Shown here: positions 1 to 9,142 of the stretch, in pieces | Layout of the letters: each line of letters begins with the position of its first letter | Numbering within the stretch: position 1 is the first letter of the stretch | Assembly (NCBI RefSeq): GCF_009738225.1 | Contig: NZ_CP018187.1 | Location: forward strand, 1,870,501 to 1,934,500 | Direction of reading: 5' to 3' | Length of the DNA stretch: 64,000 nt | From: Streptococcus salivarius | Lineage (GTDB): Bacteria > Bacillota > Bacilli > Lactobacillales > Streptococcaceae | Notes under the pieces: model-generated | What the model was told of the DNA's origin: nothing | What the model saw: only the letters and a program-made list of their open reading frames with translations | The model's database searches: none | Program-made: the position numbers and the translations under genes

Positions 1-1260
1 GTACATGGCAACCGGATCATGGTTGAGCGAATCCAAATCAAAGGCCACGCTTGGAGCTGTTGGACCAAGGATAAGGTCGTAATCCGCAAAGACTTTTTCG
101 AAGTCTTGGATAATGAGGGTACGGACTTGACCAGCTTTCTTGTAGTAAGCATCGTAGTAACCAGATGACAAACTAAAGGTACCAAGCATGATACGGCGTT
201 TGACCTCATCGCCAAAGCCTTGGCTACGAGTGTTCACGTAGATATCATCCAAGTTTTTAGCATCTTCCGCACGGAAACCATAGCGAATACCGTCGAAACG
301 CTGCAAGTTTGAAGAAGCTTCAGATGAAGCGATGATGTAGTAAACGGCAACCCCGTATTTAGAGTGAGGCAAGCTGACTTCTTCGACAGTTGCTCCCAAT
401 TTTTCAAAGTGTTTGGCCGCATTAAGGATGGTTTCTTTGACTTCTGGGTCGATCCCTTCACCGAGGTATTCCTTAGGAAGGGCAATCTTCATCCCTTTAA
501 TGTCTTGACCAATCTTAGAAGTAAAGTCTGCTACACGAACAGGTGCAGAAGTTGAGTCCTTGGCATCTTCGCTGGCAATGACATTGAGCAATTGGGCATT
601 TTCCTTAACCGTTGGTGAGAAAGTACCAATTTGGTCAAGTGAGCTACCAAAAGCAATGAGACCAAAGCGTGAAACTGTTCCATAAGTAGGTTTGAGACCA
701 ACAATCCCGTTAAAAGCAGCCGGTTGACGGATGGAACCACCTGTATCTGAACCAAGAGACAAACGGACTTGACCTGAAGCTACAGCTGCAGCAGAACCAC
801 TTGAAGATCCACCAGGCACCTTGCTGTGGTCCCAAGCGTTTTTAGTCGCGCCATAGTAAGATGTTTCACCAGATCCACCCATGGCAAATTCATCCATGTT
901 GGTCTTCCCGATGACAATCATATCTTTGGCTTTGGCATTGGCAACAGCTGTCGCATCAAAGATTGGCTCGTAGTTATAGAGCATTTTTGATGCCACAGTG
1001 GTCAAGATGCCATCTGTTGAGATATTGTCTTTGACTGCGAGTGGAATACCTGACAAGAGGTTGTCTGCATCGATTCCTTTTTCATCAATGGCCTTAGCTT
1101 GTGCAAGGGCAGCTTCTTCAGCCACCGTTACAAAGGCATTGACTGCTTCTTCACGCGCCTTGATATCATCAAGCGTCGCTTGTGTCAATTCCGTTGCCGA
1201 GATTTCCTTAGAGACAAGGAGGTCGTGCAACTCTTCAATGGTTTTATTGTTGAATGACAT
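1..1260 (-). CDS. gatA: Aspartyl/glutamyl-tRNA(Asn/Gln) amidotransferase subunit A, partial
   Basis: Catalytic subunit of the GatCAB amidotransferase, which turns misacylated Glu-tRNA(Gln) or Asp-tRNA(Asn) into the correct amide form in the cytoplasm. My translation starts [13 protein letters not shown] at the ATG at 1258-1260 and shows the amidase signature: the catalytic Lys in AVKDN, and the glycine/serine-rich stretch [14 protein letters not shown] followed by [13 protein letters not shown] with the cis-Ser and nucleophile Ser. The reading frame stays open to base 1, so the C-terminus lies outside the window. The start codon overlaps the gatC stop as TAATG, so the two are translationally coupled in one operon; gatB is expected next, off the window. 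Confidence 0.96.
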   Translation of the reverse strand, partial: MSFNNKTIEELHDLLVSKEISATELTQATLDDIKAREEAVNAFVTVAEEAALAQAKAIDEKGIDADNLLSGIPLAVKDNISTDGILTTVASKMLYNYEPIFDATAVANAKAKDMIVIGKTNMDEFAMGGSGETSYYGATKNAWDHSKVPGGSSSGSAAAVASGQVRLSLGSDTGGSIRQPAAFNGIVGLKPTYGTVSRFGLIAFGSSLDQIGTFSPTVKENAQLLNVIASEDAKDSTSAPVRVADFTSKIGQDIKGMKIALPKEYLGEGIDPEVKETILNAAKHFEKLGATVEEVSLPHSKYGVAVYYIIASSEASSNLQRFDGIRYGFRAEDAKNLDDIYVNTRSQGFGDEVKRRIMLGTFSLSSGYYDAYYKKAGQVRTLIIQDFEKVFADYDLILGPTAPSVAFDLDSLNHDPVAMY

Positions 1261-1562
1261 TAGGCATCTCCTCCATCTTCTAGGATAGCTGGTACCTTGA
1301 TGTAGTAGTTATCTTTTTCAGGTACATTTTTAAACAAGCGGTCACGGTCAGTCCCTTTTTCAGCAACATCCGGACGCAATACGGTCTTGCGATCAGCCAT
1401 GGTCGTTGTTGGGGCAACACCTGTTGTGTCCACTTCTTCCAACAATTCCACCATGTCGACAATTTTAGACAAGGTTGTCGCAAACTCAGCAGTCTCTTCT
1501 GGGGAGAATTTCAATTTTGAAAGATTGGCAACGTGGGTTACCTCTTCTTGCGTAATTTTCAT
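1260..1562 (-). CDS. gatC: Aspartyl/glutamyl-tRNA amidotransferase subunit C
   Basis: Small stabilising subunit of GatCAB, 100 residues, the usual family length. The start chosen is [17 protein letters not shown] at 1560-1562, preceded by AAAGGAAG as ribosome binding site; a longer frame upstream ([11 protein letters not shown]) lacks support. The N-terminal helix [12 protein letters not shown] and the C-terminal half with VLRPD and the conserved FLKNVPEK-like stretch ([12 protein letters not shown]) are typical. First gene of the gatCA operon; it overlaps gatA by the TAATG junction. An IS200-type element lies directly upstream of its promoter region. Confidence 0.95.
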   Translation of the reverse strand: MKITQEEVTHVANLSKLKFSPEETAEFATTLSKIVDMVELLEEVDTTGVAPTTTMADRKTVLRPDVAEKGTDRDRLFKNVPEKDNYYIKVPAILEDGGDA

Positions 1563-1603
1563 CTTGCTTCCTTTCGTGAAATGATGATTTTTCAATACGT
1601 TCT

Positions 1604-1609
1604 ATTTTA
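1604..1609 (-). promoter_or_regulatory. Extended -10 box of gatC
   Basis: On the minus strand TGGTAAAAT (TGn extended -10) lies about 42 nt upstream of the gatC start. No good -35 is visible. The IS200 end begins about 30 bp further upstream, so the insertion spared the core promoter but replaced its upstream DNA. Confidence 0.4.
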
Positions 1610-1644
1610 CCATAATTAGGCCTATTTTGCTTGGAGGATAGTCA

Positions 1645-1775
1645 AAACCACCCGTGAGAACGGGTGGCTTGCTCTTCGGCTGAAAGCCTCTGCTACCGGC
1701 CGAGGCCTAAAGGCCTACCGAATGGTTTCCCTTCAGCACCACCTTTGCTAGCTAACCCGTCTAGCGGGTCTCTTT
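1645..1775 (-). other. Structured GC-rich right end of the IS200 element
   Basis: Between the tnpA stop and the terminal hairpin lie about 130 bases that are far richer in GC than the surroundings and dense in short palindromes. In tnpA orientation these are CCCG-CTAGA-CGGG, a GCTGAA/TTCAGC long-range pair, AGGCC-TTTA-GGCCT, and the end hairpin CCACCCG/CGGGTGG followed by TTTTGAC. It could be end DNA recognised by TnpA, or a transcribed structured RNA; see findings. Confidence 0.5.
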
Positions 1776-1779
1776 AAGA

Positions 1780-2253
1780 TTACTTTCTCTTATTCTTCTC
1801 ACCTGTAAACGGATCATACTCCTCAAATAGACTTAGCTGATCTGCTATCACGTCTTCTTGTAATTGATTACGAATATATTCTTCAATTCGCTTCTGATTT
1901 CGTCCAACCGTATCAACATAAAACCCTCGACACCAAAATTTGCGATTCCCATATTTATACTTTAAATTAGCGTGTCGATCAAATATCATTAAGCTACTTT
2001 TGCCCTTTAAATATCCCATAAATGAGGAAATACTTAGTTTCGGTGGTATACTCACCAACATGTGAATATGATCTGGGCAAGCTTCTGCTTCATGAATTTC
2101 AACACCTTTTCTTTCGCATAATAATCGTAAGATTTGACCAATACTTGCTTTGTATTTCCCATAAATTATCTGACGTCGATATTTGGGTGCGAACACAATA
2201 TGATACTTACAATTCCATGTAGTATGTGCTAAACTATTATTATCCTGTCTCAT
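1780..2253 (-). CDS. tnpA: IS200-type transposase TnpA (Y1 HUH)
   Basis: Single-domain Y1 transposase of 157 residues, the full family length, so probably active. The HUH pair is seen in CPDHIHMLV, with the catalytic tyrosine in RIEEYIRNQL near residue 128; the N-terminal KYHIVFAPKYRR and the central SFMGYLKGKSS are typical. Such enzymes cut and rejoin single-stranded DNA at hairpin ends on the lagging strand. GGAGG seven bases before the ATG is a strong ribosome binding site. It is flanked by unrelated genes on either side, which fits insertion between gatC and a decaying glycosyltransferase. Confidence 0.95.
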   Translation of the reverse strand: MRQDNNSLAHTTWNCKYHIVFAPKYRRQIIYGKYKASIGQILRLLCERKGVEIHEAEACPDHIHMLVSIPPKLSISSFMGYLKGKSSLMIFDRHANLKYKYGNRKFWCRGFYVDTVGRNQKRIEEYIRNQLQEDVIADQLSLFEEYDPFTGEKNKRK

Positions 2254-2352
2254 CAGGGGTCCTCCTTTTGTATATTAGTTAGTGGTCGGGAAACCTTATC
2301 TAATATAACACTTTAGGGGGACTTTTTTGATACATCGCTAAAAGCTTTTCGG

Positions 2353-2377
2353 AACCACTAGCACAGCTAGTGGTTTT
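2353..2377. repeat. Left-end hairpin of the IS200 element
   Basis: AACCACTAGC and GCTAGTGGTT form a perfect 10-bp stem around a three-base loop. It lies about 100 bp upstream of tnpA, where IS200-type left ends carry the hairpin recognised by TnpA. Confidence 0.55.
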
Positions 2378-2386
2378 CGTAAAACA

Positions 2387-2424
2387 AAAAAAACTGTAGT
2401 AACTTTTTTGTCACTACAGTTTAC
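2387..2424 (-). terminator. Rho-independent terminator of the glycosyltransferase remnant
   Basis: AAACTGTAGT and ACTACAGTTT pair around a 12-base loop; on the minus strand the stem is followed by eight T. It marks the old 3' end of the decayed gene upstream. Confidence 0.7.
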
Positions 2425-2439
2425 AGAGATAGAGCTTTT

Positions 2440-2905
2440 TCAAAACACTTATCGTATGGCTATCAAGAGCTTTCTCCAATCCTCTAGGATTTCTGGTTTC
2501 AAATACTATTTTGCCAGGTTATATGAGGCTTGGTGCATAGACTCAAGATCACTTTCTAAGGCAAATACAATCTTGTCAGCCATCTGAGAAACGAGTAGGT
2601 CCTCATCCAAAGTCTCGCTATAAGGGACCAGATAGCCATTCTCACCATCTTTGATGAAAGTTGGATTGCCATAACGAGCATCAAAACCAACCAAGGCTAG
2701 ACCTGCTCCCACCGCTTCCATCAGAGTCAAGCCAAAGGTCTCCCACTGAGAGGTGGTGACATAAAGTTCATACTGTGGGTAAACTTCACGCAAATCCGCA
2801 TGACCCCGAAGTTGGATGAAGTCACCTGCCCCAAGAGTATCAATCAGATCTTGTAGATTCTCTTGCTCGCCACCTTTACCGTAGATGTCATTAGTCGAGA
2901 ACTCA
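2440..2905 (-). pseudogene. Glycosyltransferase (GT4, GtfA-like) remnant
   Basis: The minus strand reads FSTNDIYGKGGEQENLQ, then LIDTLGAGDFIQLRGHADLREVYPQ and on through VTTSQWETFGLTLMEAVGAGL to NLAK. This is the C-terminal nucleotide-sugar-binding half of a GT-B glycosyltransferase, with the acidic ETFGLTLMEA motif. The N-terminal half is missing: homology ends abruptly just before the stop of the beta-glucosidase gene. Reading on past the TAG at 2506-2508 gives YLKPEILEDWRKLL, a natural continuation, so that stop looks like a nonsense mutation (CAG to TAG). It is a truncated, stop-interrupted relic with no own start signal. Resemblance to accessory-Sec GtfA or poly(glycerol-phosphate) glucosyltransferases is from family memory. 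Confidence 0.75.
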
Positions 2906-2909
2906 CACC

Positions 2910-4424
<1,515 letters not shown>

Positions 4425-4457
4425 CTACGAAAAACTGATACTATCCTATGATTTTAG

Positions 4458-4494
4458 ACAAAAAATTGAGAGTAGGACAGATTCCCACTCTCAA
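4458..4494 (-). terminator. Second terminator downstream of pncA
   Basis: ATTGAGAGT and ACTCTCAAT form a 9-bp stem; the minus strand continues with six T. It stands between pncA and bglA and would stop codY-pncA readthrough into the bglA promoter. Confidence 0.7.
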
Positions 4495-4521
4495 TCCTCT
4501 CTCCATTATGACAATGATAAA

Positions 4522-4550
4522 AAAAGAGTAAGAACTAACTCTTACTCCAC
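4522..4550 (-). terminator. Terminator overlapping the pncA stop codon
   Basis: AGTAAGA and TCTTACT pair over a six-base loop that follows the TAA, with seven T after it on the minus strand. Together with the hairpin 40 bp further on it makes a tandem terminator. Confidence 0.7.
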
Positions 4551-5093
4551 AATTGTTGCTCCAAGAACATTTTTAAAATGTCCAATAGCAAAGTCATGAG
4601 CTTCAGGTGTCAAGGAGGCTGTTGCACTCTCTACCACCTCGATATCATAGCCCAAATTATAAGCATCAATGGCCGTATGTAACACACAAATATCTGTTAA
4701 AACTCCCGTCAAAACAACTGTCGTCACACGACGCTCACGTAAACGAATATCTAAATCCGTTCCGGAAAAGGCTGAATAGTGTCGCTTGTCCATCCAAAAG
4801 ACACGATGGTCGTCCTTGATGGCATCATATACACTAGCTAACTTACCATAAAGTTCTCGCCCAGATGTCCCTGCAATATTGTGAGGTGGAAAGAGTTTAG
4901 TCTCAGGATGGAAGGTATCTCCTTCATCATGTCGATCCATGGCAACAAAGATATAATCCCCATTGTCATAGGCTTCTTGAGTTACCTGAGCAATACGATC
5001 TTCAATGGCTTGGGCAGGCTTACCAGCCGTCAACTTCCCATCATCTGCCACAAAATCATAAGAGTAATCAATTGATATCAATGCCTTTGTCAT
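4542..5093 (-). CDS. pncA: Nicotinamidase / isochorismatase-family hydrolase
   Basis: Cysteine hydrolase of 183 residues that deamidates nicotinamide to nicotinate for NAD salvage. The triad is visible as Asp9 (ISIDYSYDF), Lys103 (MDKRHYSAF) and Cys136 (LTDICVLHT), and the metal-binding set as Asp53, His55 and His62 in MDRHDEGDTFHPE. These residues point to nicotinamidase rather than isochorismatase. AAAGGAG precedes the ATG. It lies downstream of codY behind a terminator, an order (alaT-codY-pncA-gatCA) also known from S. pneumoniae. Confidence 0.9.
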   Translation of the reverse strand: MTKALISIDYSYDFVADDGKLTAGKPAQAIEDRIAQVTQEAYDNGDYIFVAMDRHDEGDTFHPETKLFPPHNIAGTSGRELYGKLASVYDAIKDDHRVFWMDKRHYSAFSGTDLDIRLRERRVTTVVLTGVLTDICVLHTAIDAYNLGYDIEVVESATASLTPEAHDFAIGHFKNVLGATIVE

Positions 5094-5111
5094 GCTACTA
5101 TCTCCTTTTAA

Positions 5112-5146
5112 AAAAAGTGGGGCAGGTCCTCCTACCTCACTCTCTT
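5112..5146 (-). terminator. codY terminator
   Basis: On the minus strand AGTGAGGTAGG pairs imperfectly with CCTGCCCCACT, followed by seven T. It lies between codY and pncA, so pncA may depend on readthrough or on a promoter not recognised here. Confidence 0.7.
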
Positions 5147-5158
5147 TCAGTATTCTTC

Positions 5159-5944
5159 TTATTCGTATTCTTTCAGTTTGTCGTAGATACCTTCGTTAAG
5201 GACTTTAAGATAAGTCCCTTTCATACCGAGTGAACGGCTCTCAATAATACCAGCTGATTCCAACTTACGAAGGGCATTAACGATAACTGAACGCGTAATT
5301 CCGATACGGTCAGCGATAACAGACGCTGTCAAGCGGCCTTCCAAACCGTCCAATTCATTCAAGATAGCTGAAACCGCCTTGATTTCTGAGTAAGACAAGG
5401 TATTAATAGCCATGTTAATAGCTGTTTGTTTACGAATCGTTTCTTCCAAATTCTCTGTTTGAAGGTTCAACAATTGCAAACCAACTACCGTAGAGGCAAT
5501 CTCAACCAAGATAAGATCTTCATCCACAAAATCATGGTCGTTACGCCAAATGATGAAAGAACCAAGACGCATACCACCACCATAGATTGGGGCAATTGTA
5601 GTCAAACCATCTGGGAAGTCATCTTTTGACTCCACTGGGAAAATGGTCAAGTCACTGTCAATACCAATGTTTTCTTGAGTATCATAAACACGGCTGATAC
5701 CACGTGTGTATTCTTCTGGAAGTTGTTTAGCTTCAAAAAACTCTTCCACACGATCATTGTTGGTTTTGTACTTCATGGCAAAACCAAGGAGAGCACCACC
5801 ACCATTAACGATAGCAGCGTTACAATCAATGATATCCGCCAATTGAGCAGCCATGTTGTTGTATGGAAGATCTCCTTCCAAGCTGTCTACTGAGCGTTGC
5901 AAGATAGATGTAATTTTACGTGTTTTAGCCAGCAAATTTGCCAT
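5159..5944 (-). CDS. codY: GTP- and branched-chain-amino-acid-sensing global regulator CodY
   Basis: Pleiotropic repressor of amino-acid supply genes, 261 residues from the ATG at 5942-5944 ([16 protein letters not shown]), the canonical start; a GTG five codons upstream is possible but not conserved. The N-terminal GAF domain (to about residue 155) holds the isoleucine pocket, and the C-terminal winged helix-turn-helix contains the [26 protein letters not shown] recognition region (first 20 residues [20 protein letters not shown]), essentially as in other streptococci. A CodY box abuts its own -35, so autoregulation is likely. Confidence 0.97.
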   Translation of the reverse strand: MANLLAKTRKITSILQRSVDSLEGDLPYNNMAAQLADIIDCNAAIVNGGGALLGFAMKYKTNNDRVEEFFEAKQLPEEYTRGISRVYDTQENIGIDSDLTIFPVESKDDFPDGLTTIAPIYGGGMRLGSFIIWRNDHDFVDEDLILVEIASTVVGLQLLNLQTENLEETIRKQTAINMAINTLSYSEIKAVSAILNELDGLEGRLTASVIADRIGITRSVIVNALRKLESAGIIESRSLGMKGTYLKVLNEGIYDKLKEYE

Positions 5945-6028
5945 ATTTATTGTCTTCACTTTCTATTGTAGTCATAATAATATCAAGCCTTGTACTAATC
6001 TTCTGCGTCAAGACTCACTAGCCCTATC

Positions 6029-6058
6029 ATTATAGCACACTTAACCCAGAAATTGCAA
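6029..6058 (-). promoter_or_regulatory. codY promoter
   Basis: On the minus strand TTGCAA (+ strand 6053-6058), an 18-base spacer and TATAAT (6029-6034), the latter preceded by TGTGC, an extended -10. It lies about 85 nt upstream of the codY ATG. Confidence 0.75.
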
Positions 6059-6060
6059 AC

Positions 6061-6075
6061 AATTGTCTGAAAATT
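6061..6075. promoter_or_regulatory. CodY-binding box
   Basis: AATTGTCTGAAAATT matches the CodY consensus AATTTTCWGAAAATT at 14 of 15 positions. It ends two bases from the codY -35, a position that would block RNA polymerase. CodY autoregulation is established in related lactic bacteria. Confidence 0.8.
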
Positions 6076-6171
6076 ATTTATTATTCTACTATTCATTATA
6101 TTAAGTATATTATGGCATTTTTAGGAAGAATGTTCAGATTTTGCTCAAATATATCCCCCTTTTAGAAACAA

Positions 6172-6203
6172 TAAAAACCGGACAAGCCTTATTGTCCAGT
6201 TTT
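6172..6203 (-). terminator. alaT terminator
   Basis: AACCGGACAA and TTGTCCAGTT form a stem with one G-T pair around a six-base loop; the minus strand continues with a T-rich stretch. Confidence 0.75.
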
Positions 6204-6211
6204 TTAAGGAA

Positions 6212-7426
6212 TTAGCGCTTGTAATATGACAAGACTCGTTCGATTTTATTACCGAGATCAGCCAACTCTTCCACTCGAGGAAGATAGACAATACGGAAGT
6301 GATCTGGTTCATTCCAGTTAAAGCCTTTACCTGGAACTAGGAGAACCTTCTCCTTCTTCAAGAGACGAAGACAGAATTCTTCATCATCTTCAATATCATA
6401 CATGTTACGGTCAATCCTAGGGAAGATGTAAAGCCCTGCATCTGGCTTAACAGCTGATAGCCCTGGAATAGCGTTTACGGTATTCGTGATAAACTCACGT
6501 TGTTCATAGATACGCCCTCCAGGAATCAAGAGCTCATCAACGGATTGGTAGCCACCAAGTGAAGTCTGAATAACGTGTTGAGAGAGCACGTTGGCACAGA
6601 GACGCATGTTAGCCAACATATTAAGCCCTTCAATATAGCCTTTGACATTCTTTTTAGGTCCAGAGAGAACCATCCAACCCACACGGAAACCACAGATGCG
6701 GTGAGACTTAGAAAGACCATTCATAGACACGCAGAAGACATCTGGTGCAAGACTAGCGATTGCAGTATGTTTCTTACCATCCATAACCAAGCGGTCATAA
6801 ATCTCATCCGCAAAGATAATCAAATCATTTTGTCGAGCAATATCCACAATCTGTTCAAGAACATCCTTAGGATAGAGCGAACCTGTAGGATTATTGGGAT
6901 TGATGACTACAATTGCCTTAGTATTTGATGTAATCTTTGATTTGATATCATCAATATCTGGATACCAGTTAGATTTTTCATCACATACATAGTGTACGGC
7001 ATTACCGCCTGCTAGACTGACACAGGCTGTCCAAAGAGGATAATCTGGCATTGGGACCAAGACCTCATCTCCATCATCAAGCAAGGCCTGCATAGATATG
7101 GAAATCATCTCTGAAACACCATTACCAATATAAATATCATCAATATCTACATTTGGGAATCCCTTTAACTGGCAATACTGCATAATCGCCTTACGAGCTG
7201 AGAAAATCCCTTTACTATCCGAATACCCTTCACTGTTACGAACATTCATAATTAAATCACGAATGACTTCATCCGGTGCTGTAAAGCCAAATTCCGCAGG
7301 ATTTCCCGTATTAAGACGAAGAATCTTTTCACCGTTAGCAATCATACGGTTGGCTTCATCCAAAACTGGTCCACGAATATCATAGGCAACGTGTTCCAAC
7401 TTTGATGATTTATCAAATGTTTTCAT
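6212..7426 (-). CDS. alaT: PLP-dependent alanine transaminase (AlaT type)
   Basis: Class I/II aminotransferase of 404 residues making alanine from pyruvate and glutamate. Family marks are NTGNPAEFGF near residue 40, the substrate-facing PDYPLW, NPNNPTG, ADEIYDRLV and the PLP lysine in SMNGLSKSHRICGFRVGW, with SKSHR and a C-terminal FRIVYLPRVEEL. These fit the AlaT clade rather than plain AspC. It lies upstream of codY on the same strand but is separated from it by a terminator. A 190-nt untranslated leader (see the promoter entry) hints at control at RNA level. Ribosome binding site AAAGGA. Confidence 0.88.
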   Translation of the reverse strand: MKTFDKSSKLEHVAYDIRGPVLDEANRMIANGEKILRLNTGNPAEFGFTAPDEVIRDLIMNVRNSEGYSDSKGIFSARKAIMQYCQLKGFPNVDIDDIYIGNGVSEMISISMQALLDDGDEVLVPMPDYPLWTACVSLAGGNAVHYVCDEKSNWYPDIDDIKSKITSNTKAIVVINPNNPTGSLYPKDVLEQIVDIARQNDLIIFADEIYDRLVMDGKKHTAIASLAPDVFCVSMNGLSKSHRICGFRVGWMVLSGPKKNVKGYIEGLNMLANMRLCANVLSQHVIQTSLGGYQSVDELLIPGGRIYEQREFITNTVNAIPGLSAVKPDAGLYIFPRIDRNMYDIEDDEEFCLRLLKKEKVLLVPGKGFNWNEPDHFRIVYLPRVEELADLGNKIERVLSYYKR

Positions 7427-7617
7427 AAGTTAATCCTTTCAAAAGATACTAAAAGCAGATACATCTAGCAGAAAATAAGAAAATTCAACACCTGATGGGG
7501 ATTTCCACTTTTATTGACACCAACTTTATTTAGGCTCAGCCATTTGGTATCATTTCTGAAGACTTGTCTTCCTATTGTTTAATTATCATATTTCTTACGA
7601 AGCTAATAACAGATTGT
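7427..7617 (-). promoter_or_regulatory. Long 5' leader of alaT
   Basis: The mapped promoter implies about 185-190 nt of untranslated RNA. It contains the palindrome GAAGAC-AA-GTCTTC and other short repeats but no T-box GGTGG/ACCGCG signature and no riboswitch I can name. A partial CodY-like half site (AATTTTCT) lies near 7476-7485 and is too weak to call. Confidence 0.35.
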
Positions 7618-7646
7618 ATTATACCTCTTTTTCATGCAATCTTCAA
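7618..7646 (-). promoter_or_regulatory. alaT promoter
   Basis: Minus strand TTGAAG (7641-7646), 17-base spacer, TATAAT (7618-7623). The distance to the ATG is about 190 nt. The rest of 7647-7725 is AT-rich with nothing else recognised. Confidence 0.65.
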
Positions 7647-7725
7647 TTTTTAGATAATACTGAAATCTTCACATTACTACGGACATCCTAAAGTAAGCAG
7701 TCAAAAAAAGATTTCAGAAAATCCA

Positions 7726-7763
7726 TAACAACGCTTTCATTTTTTTGATTAAAGGAGTATAAT
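7726..7763 (+). promoter_or_regulatory. Promoter of the stress-protein gene with overlapping cre-like site
   Basis: TATAAT at 7758-7763 with a weak TTTCAT -35 at 7735-7740 (17-base spacer). TAACAACGCTTTCA at 7726-7739 matches the cre pattern except at one base and covers the -35. CcpA could therefore act here; inferred. Confidence 0.5.
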
Positions 7764-7789
7764 AAAGCTAAAGATAGGAGGTAGAGCTT

Positions 7790-8242
7790 ATGTCTCAACA
7801 ATATGAACGTATTATGGTAGCTATCGACGGTTCTTACGAATCAGAACTGGCCTTTATTAAAGGTGTGCACGTTGCAAAACGTAATAATGCTCAGTTACTA
7901 TTGGTACACGTTATCGATACACGCGCCCTTCAAAGCGTTGCGACTTTCGACTCTTATATCTATGAAAAACTAGAAGACGAAGCTAAAGCTGTTTTGGCTG
8001 ACTTTGAACGCCAAGCCAGAGAAGCTGGTTTAACCAAGATTCGCAAAGTTATTGAGTTCGGTAATCCTAAGAGCCTCTTGGCTGTTGATATCCCTGATAA
8101 GGAAAATGTTGACCTTATTATGGTTGGTGCCACTGGTCTCAATACTTTTGAACGCTTGCTTATTGGTTCATCTTCTGAATACATTCTCCGTCACGCAAAA
8201 GTTGACTTGCTCATTGTTCGTGACTCTGAAAAAACACTTTAG
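7790..8242 (+). CDS. Universal stress protein, UspA family
   Basis: Cytoplasmic single-domain Usp of 150 residues. The N-terminal strand RIMVAIDGSYESELAF and the C-terminal nucleotide-binding motif GATGLNTFERLLIGSSSEY (G-2x-G-9x-G-S) show an ATP-binding member of the family. A strong AGGAGG site precedes the ATG. Monocistronic, divergent from alaT, with its own promoter and terminator. The exact role of streptococcal Usp proteins is unclear. Confidence 0.9.
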   Translation: MSQQYERIMVAIDGSYESELAFIKGVHVAKRNNAQLLLVHVIDTRALQSVATFDSYIYEKLEDEAKAVLADFERQAREAGLTKIRKVIEFGNPKSLLAVDIPDKENVDLIMVGATGLNTFERLLIGSSSEYILRHAKVDLLIVRDSEKTL

Positions 8243-8249
8243 TCACCTC

Positions 8250-8273
8250 TCACAAGCACCTCTGGTGCTTTTT
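8250..8273 (+). terminator. Terminator of the stress-protein gene
   Basis: AAGCACC-TCT-GGTGCTT followed by a run of T, 10-30 bases after the stop codon. Confidence 0.8.
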
Positions 8274-8280
8274 TCATATG

Positions 8281-8317
8281 AAAAAGAACCGAGATTTTAA
8301 CTCTCAGTTCTTTTTTT
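8281..8317. terminator. Bidirectional terminator between convergent genes
   Basis: AAGAAC...GTTCTT with inner GAG/CTC pairs, with T runs on both strands. It serves the minus-strand gene ending at 8321 and backs up the preceding plus-strand terminator. Confidence 0.65.
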
Positions 8318-8320
8318 GTT

Positions 8321-9073
8321 CTATTTTTCAGACTTTGCTGATTCAGACATCACTTCTGACTCTGAAGTTGACTGGCTTTCTTCGACCAAGTCTTCACTAG
8401 CAGATTGACTTGAGGCACCTGCTTGCTCCAAAGCAAGGCTAGTTGAAAGGCTCTCACGCTCTGCTTCCTGACTAAGGCTAGCTTCAACAATCATGAGTTC
8501 CTTTTGACGTTCTGTTTCACGAAGGTATTCACGTTCTTCTAGCTCTTCCTGACGACGTCTTTCCTGCTCAAGTCTTTGAGCTTTTTGACGCTCACGCTTA
8601 GCATGACGTTTTTGCGTCTCATCAATCAAGACCTTAGTGTTATCTTTAATATGCATCCACTTAATAAGACGAACCAAGAGTCTCCATAGGAAAACAATAA
8701 TCGATTCTGCGAAAAGAAGAATCTCAACCAGAATAACACCTAGCAAGCTCCAAGCCATGAAGAGTGTAATCAATAATTGCGTGAAAATCTTCTTCAAGTC
8801 ACCCAAATGATTGTTGTGAATATTAAGAGTCTCAAGGAAAAGATCTAAAATTCCTTGCAAGAGGTGTGATTTAACAGATTTGTCTCCCTCTAAGCTCAAG
8901 TCCGTTTGAACTTCTGCTGGAGTAACAACGGTCAAGTCCCCATCTTGGTAGACATCAATACGGTCTCCTAATTTTATATCAAAATCAAAAAGCTTGCGAT
9001 CTATTTTCTTAAGTCGCCCGTCAGGATGACTGAGATAAACAAAGTCATCATCAAATTTTAAAATACGAAACAT
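8321..9073 (-). CDS. Membrane protein with charged coiled-coil tail, function unknown
   Basis: I do not recognise a named family. The 250 residues fall into three parts. A beta-rich N-terminal region of about 50 residues (FVYLSHPDGRLKKIDRK, then KLGDRIDVYQDG) is followed by two long hydrophobic segments between residues 95 and 140. A tail from about residue 145 starts with an Arg/Glu/Gln-rich coiled coil (KRHAKRERQKAQRLEQERRR) and ends in a Ser/Glu-rich low-complexity stretch. There is no signal peptide, so the tail is probably cytoplasmic or a surface-exposed anchor. It lies between pflA and the stress-protein gene, alone on its transcript. Confidence 0.75.
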   Translation of the reverse strand: MFRILKFDDDFVYLSHPDGRLKKIDRKLFDFDIKLGDRIDVYQDGDLTVVTPAEVQTDLSLEGDKSVKSHLLQGILDLFLETLNIHNNHLGDLKKIFTQLLITLFMAWSLLGVILVEILLFAESIIVFLWRLLVRLIKWMHIKDNTKVLIDETQKRHAKRERQKAQRLEQERRRQEELEEREYLRETERQKELMIVEASLSQEAERESLSTSLALEQAGASSQSASEDLVEESQSTSESEVMSESAKSEK

Positions 9074-9142
9074 AATTTACCTGCTCTTTATTGCTCCTTA
9101 AATAATAGCAAAGTTAAAAAGCCCTTGTCAAGAGCTTCTTTT

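Larger units (their letters stand above)
1640..2390 (-). mobile_element. IS200/IS605-family insertion sequence (IS200 type, tnpA only)
   Basis: A single Y1-transposase gene is flanked by subterminal hairpins and has no inverted terminal repeats, as in IS200-type elements that move as single-stranded circles. In tnpA orientation the left end carries a 10-bp perfect hairpin with loop of three (near 2353-2377) and the right end a 7-bp CCACCCG/CGGGTGG hairpin (near 1652-1671). No tnpB is present. Exact ends cannot be fixed without an empty-site sequence, so the borders given are approximate. Confidence 0.75.

Noticed and set aside
7427..7617. T-box riboswitch in the alaT leader
   Set aside because: No conserved T-box sequence and no terminator/antiterminator pair could be found.
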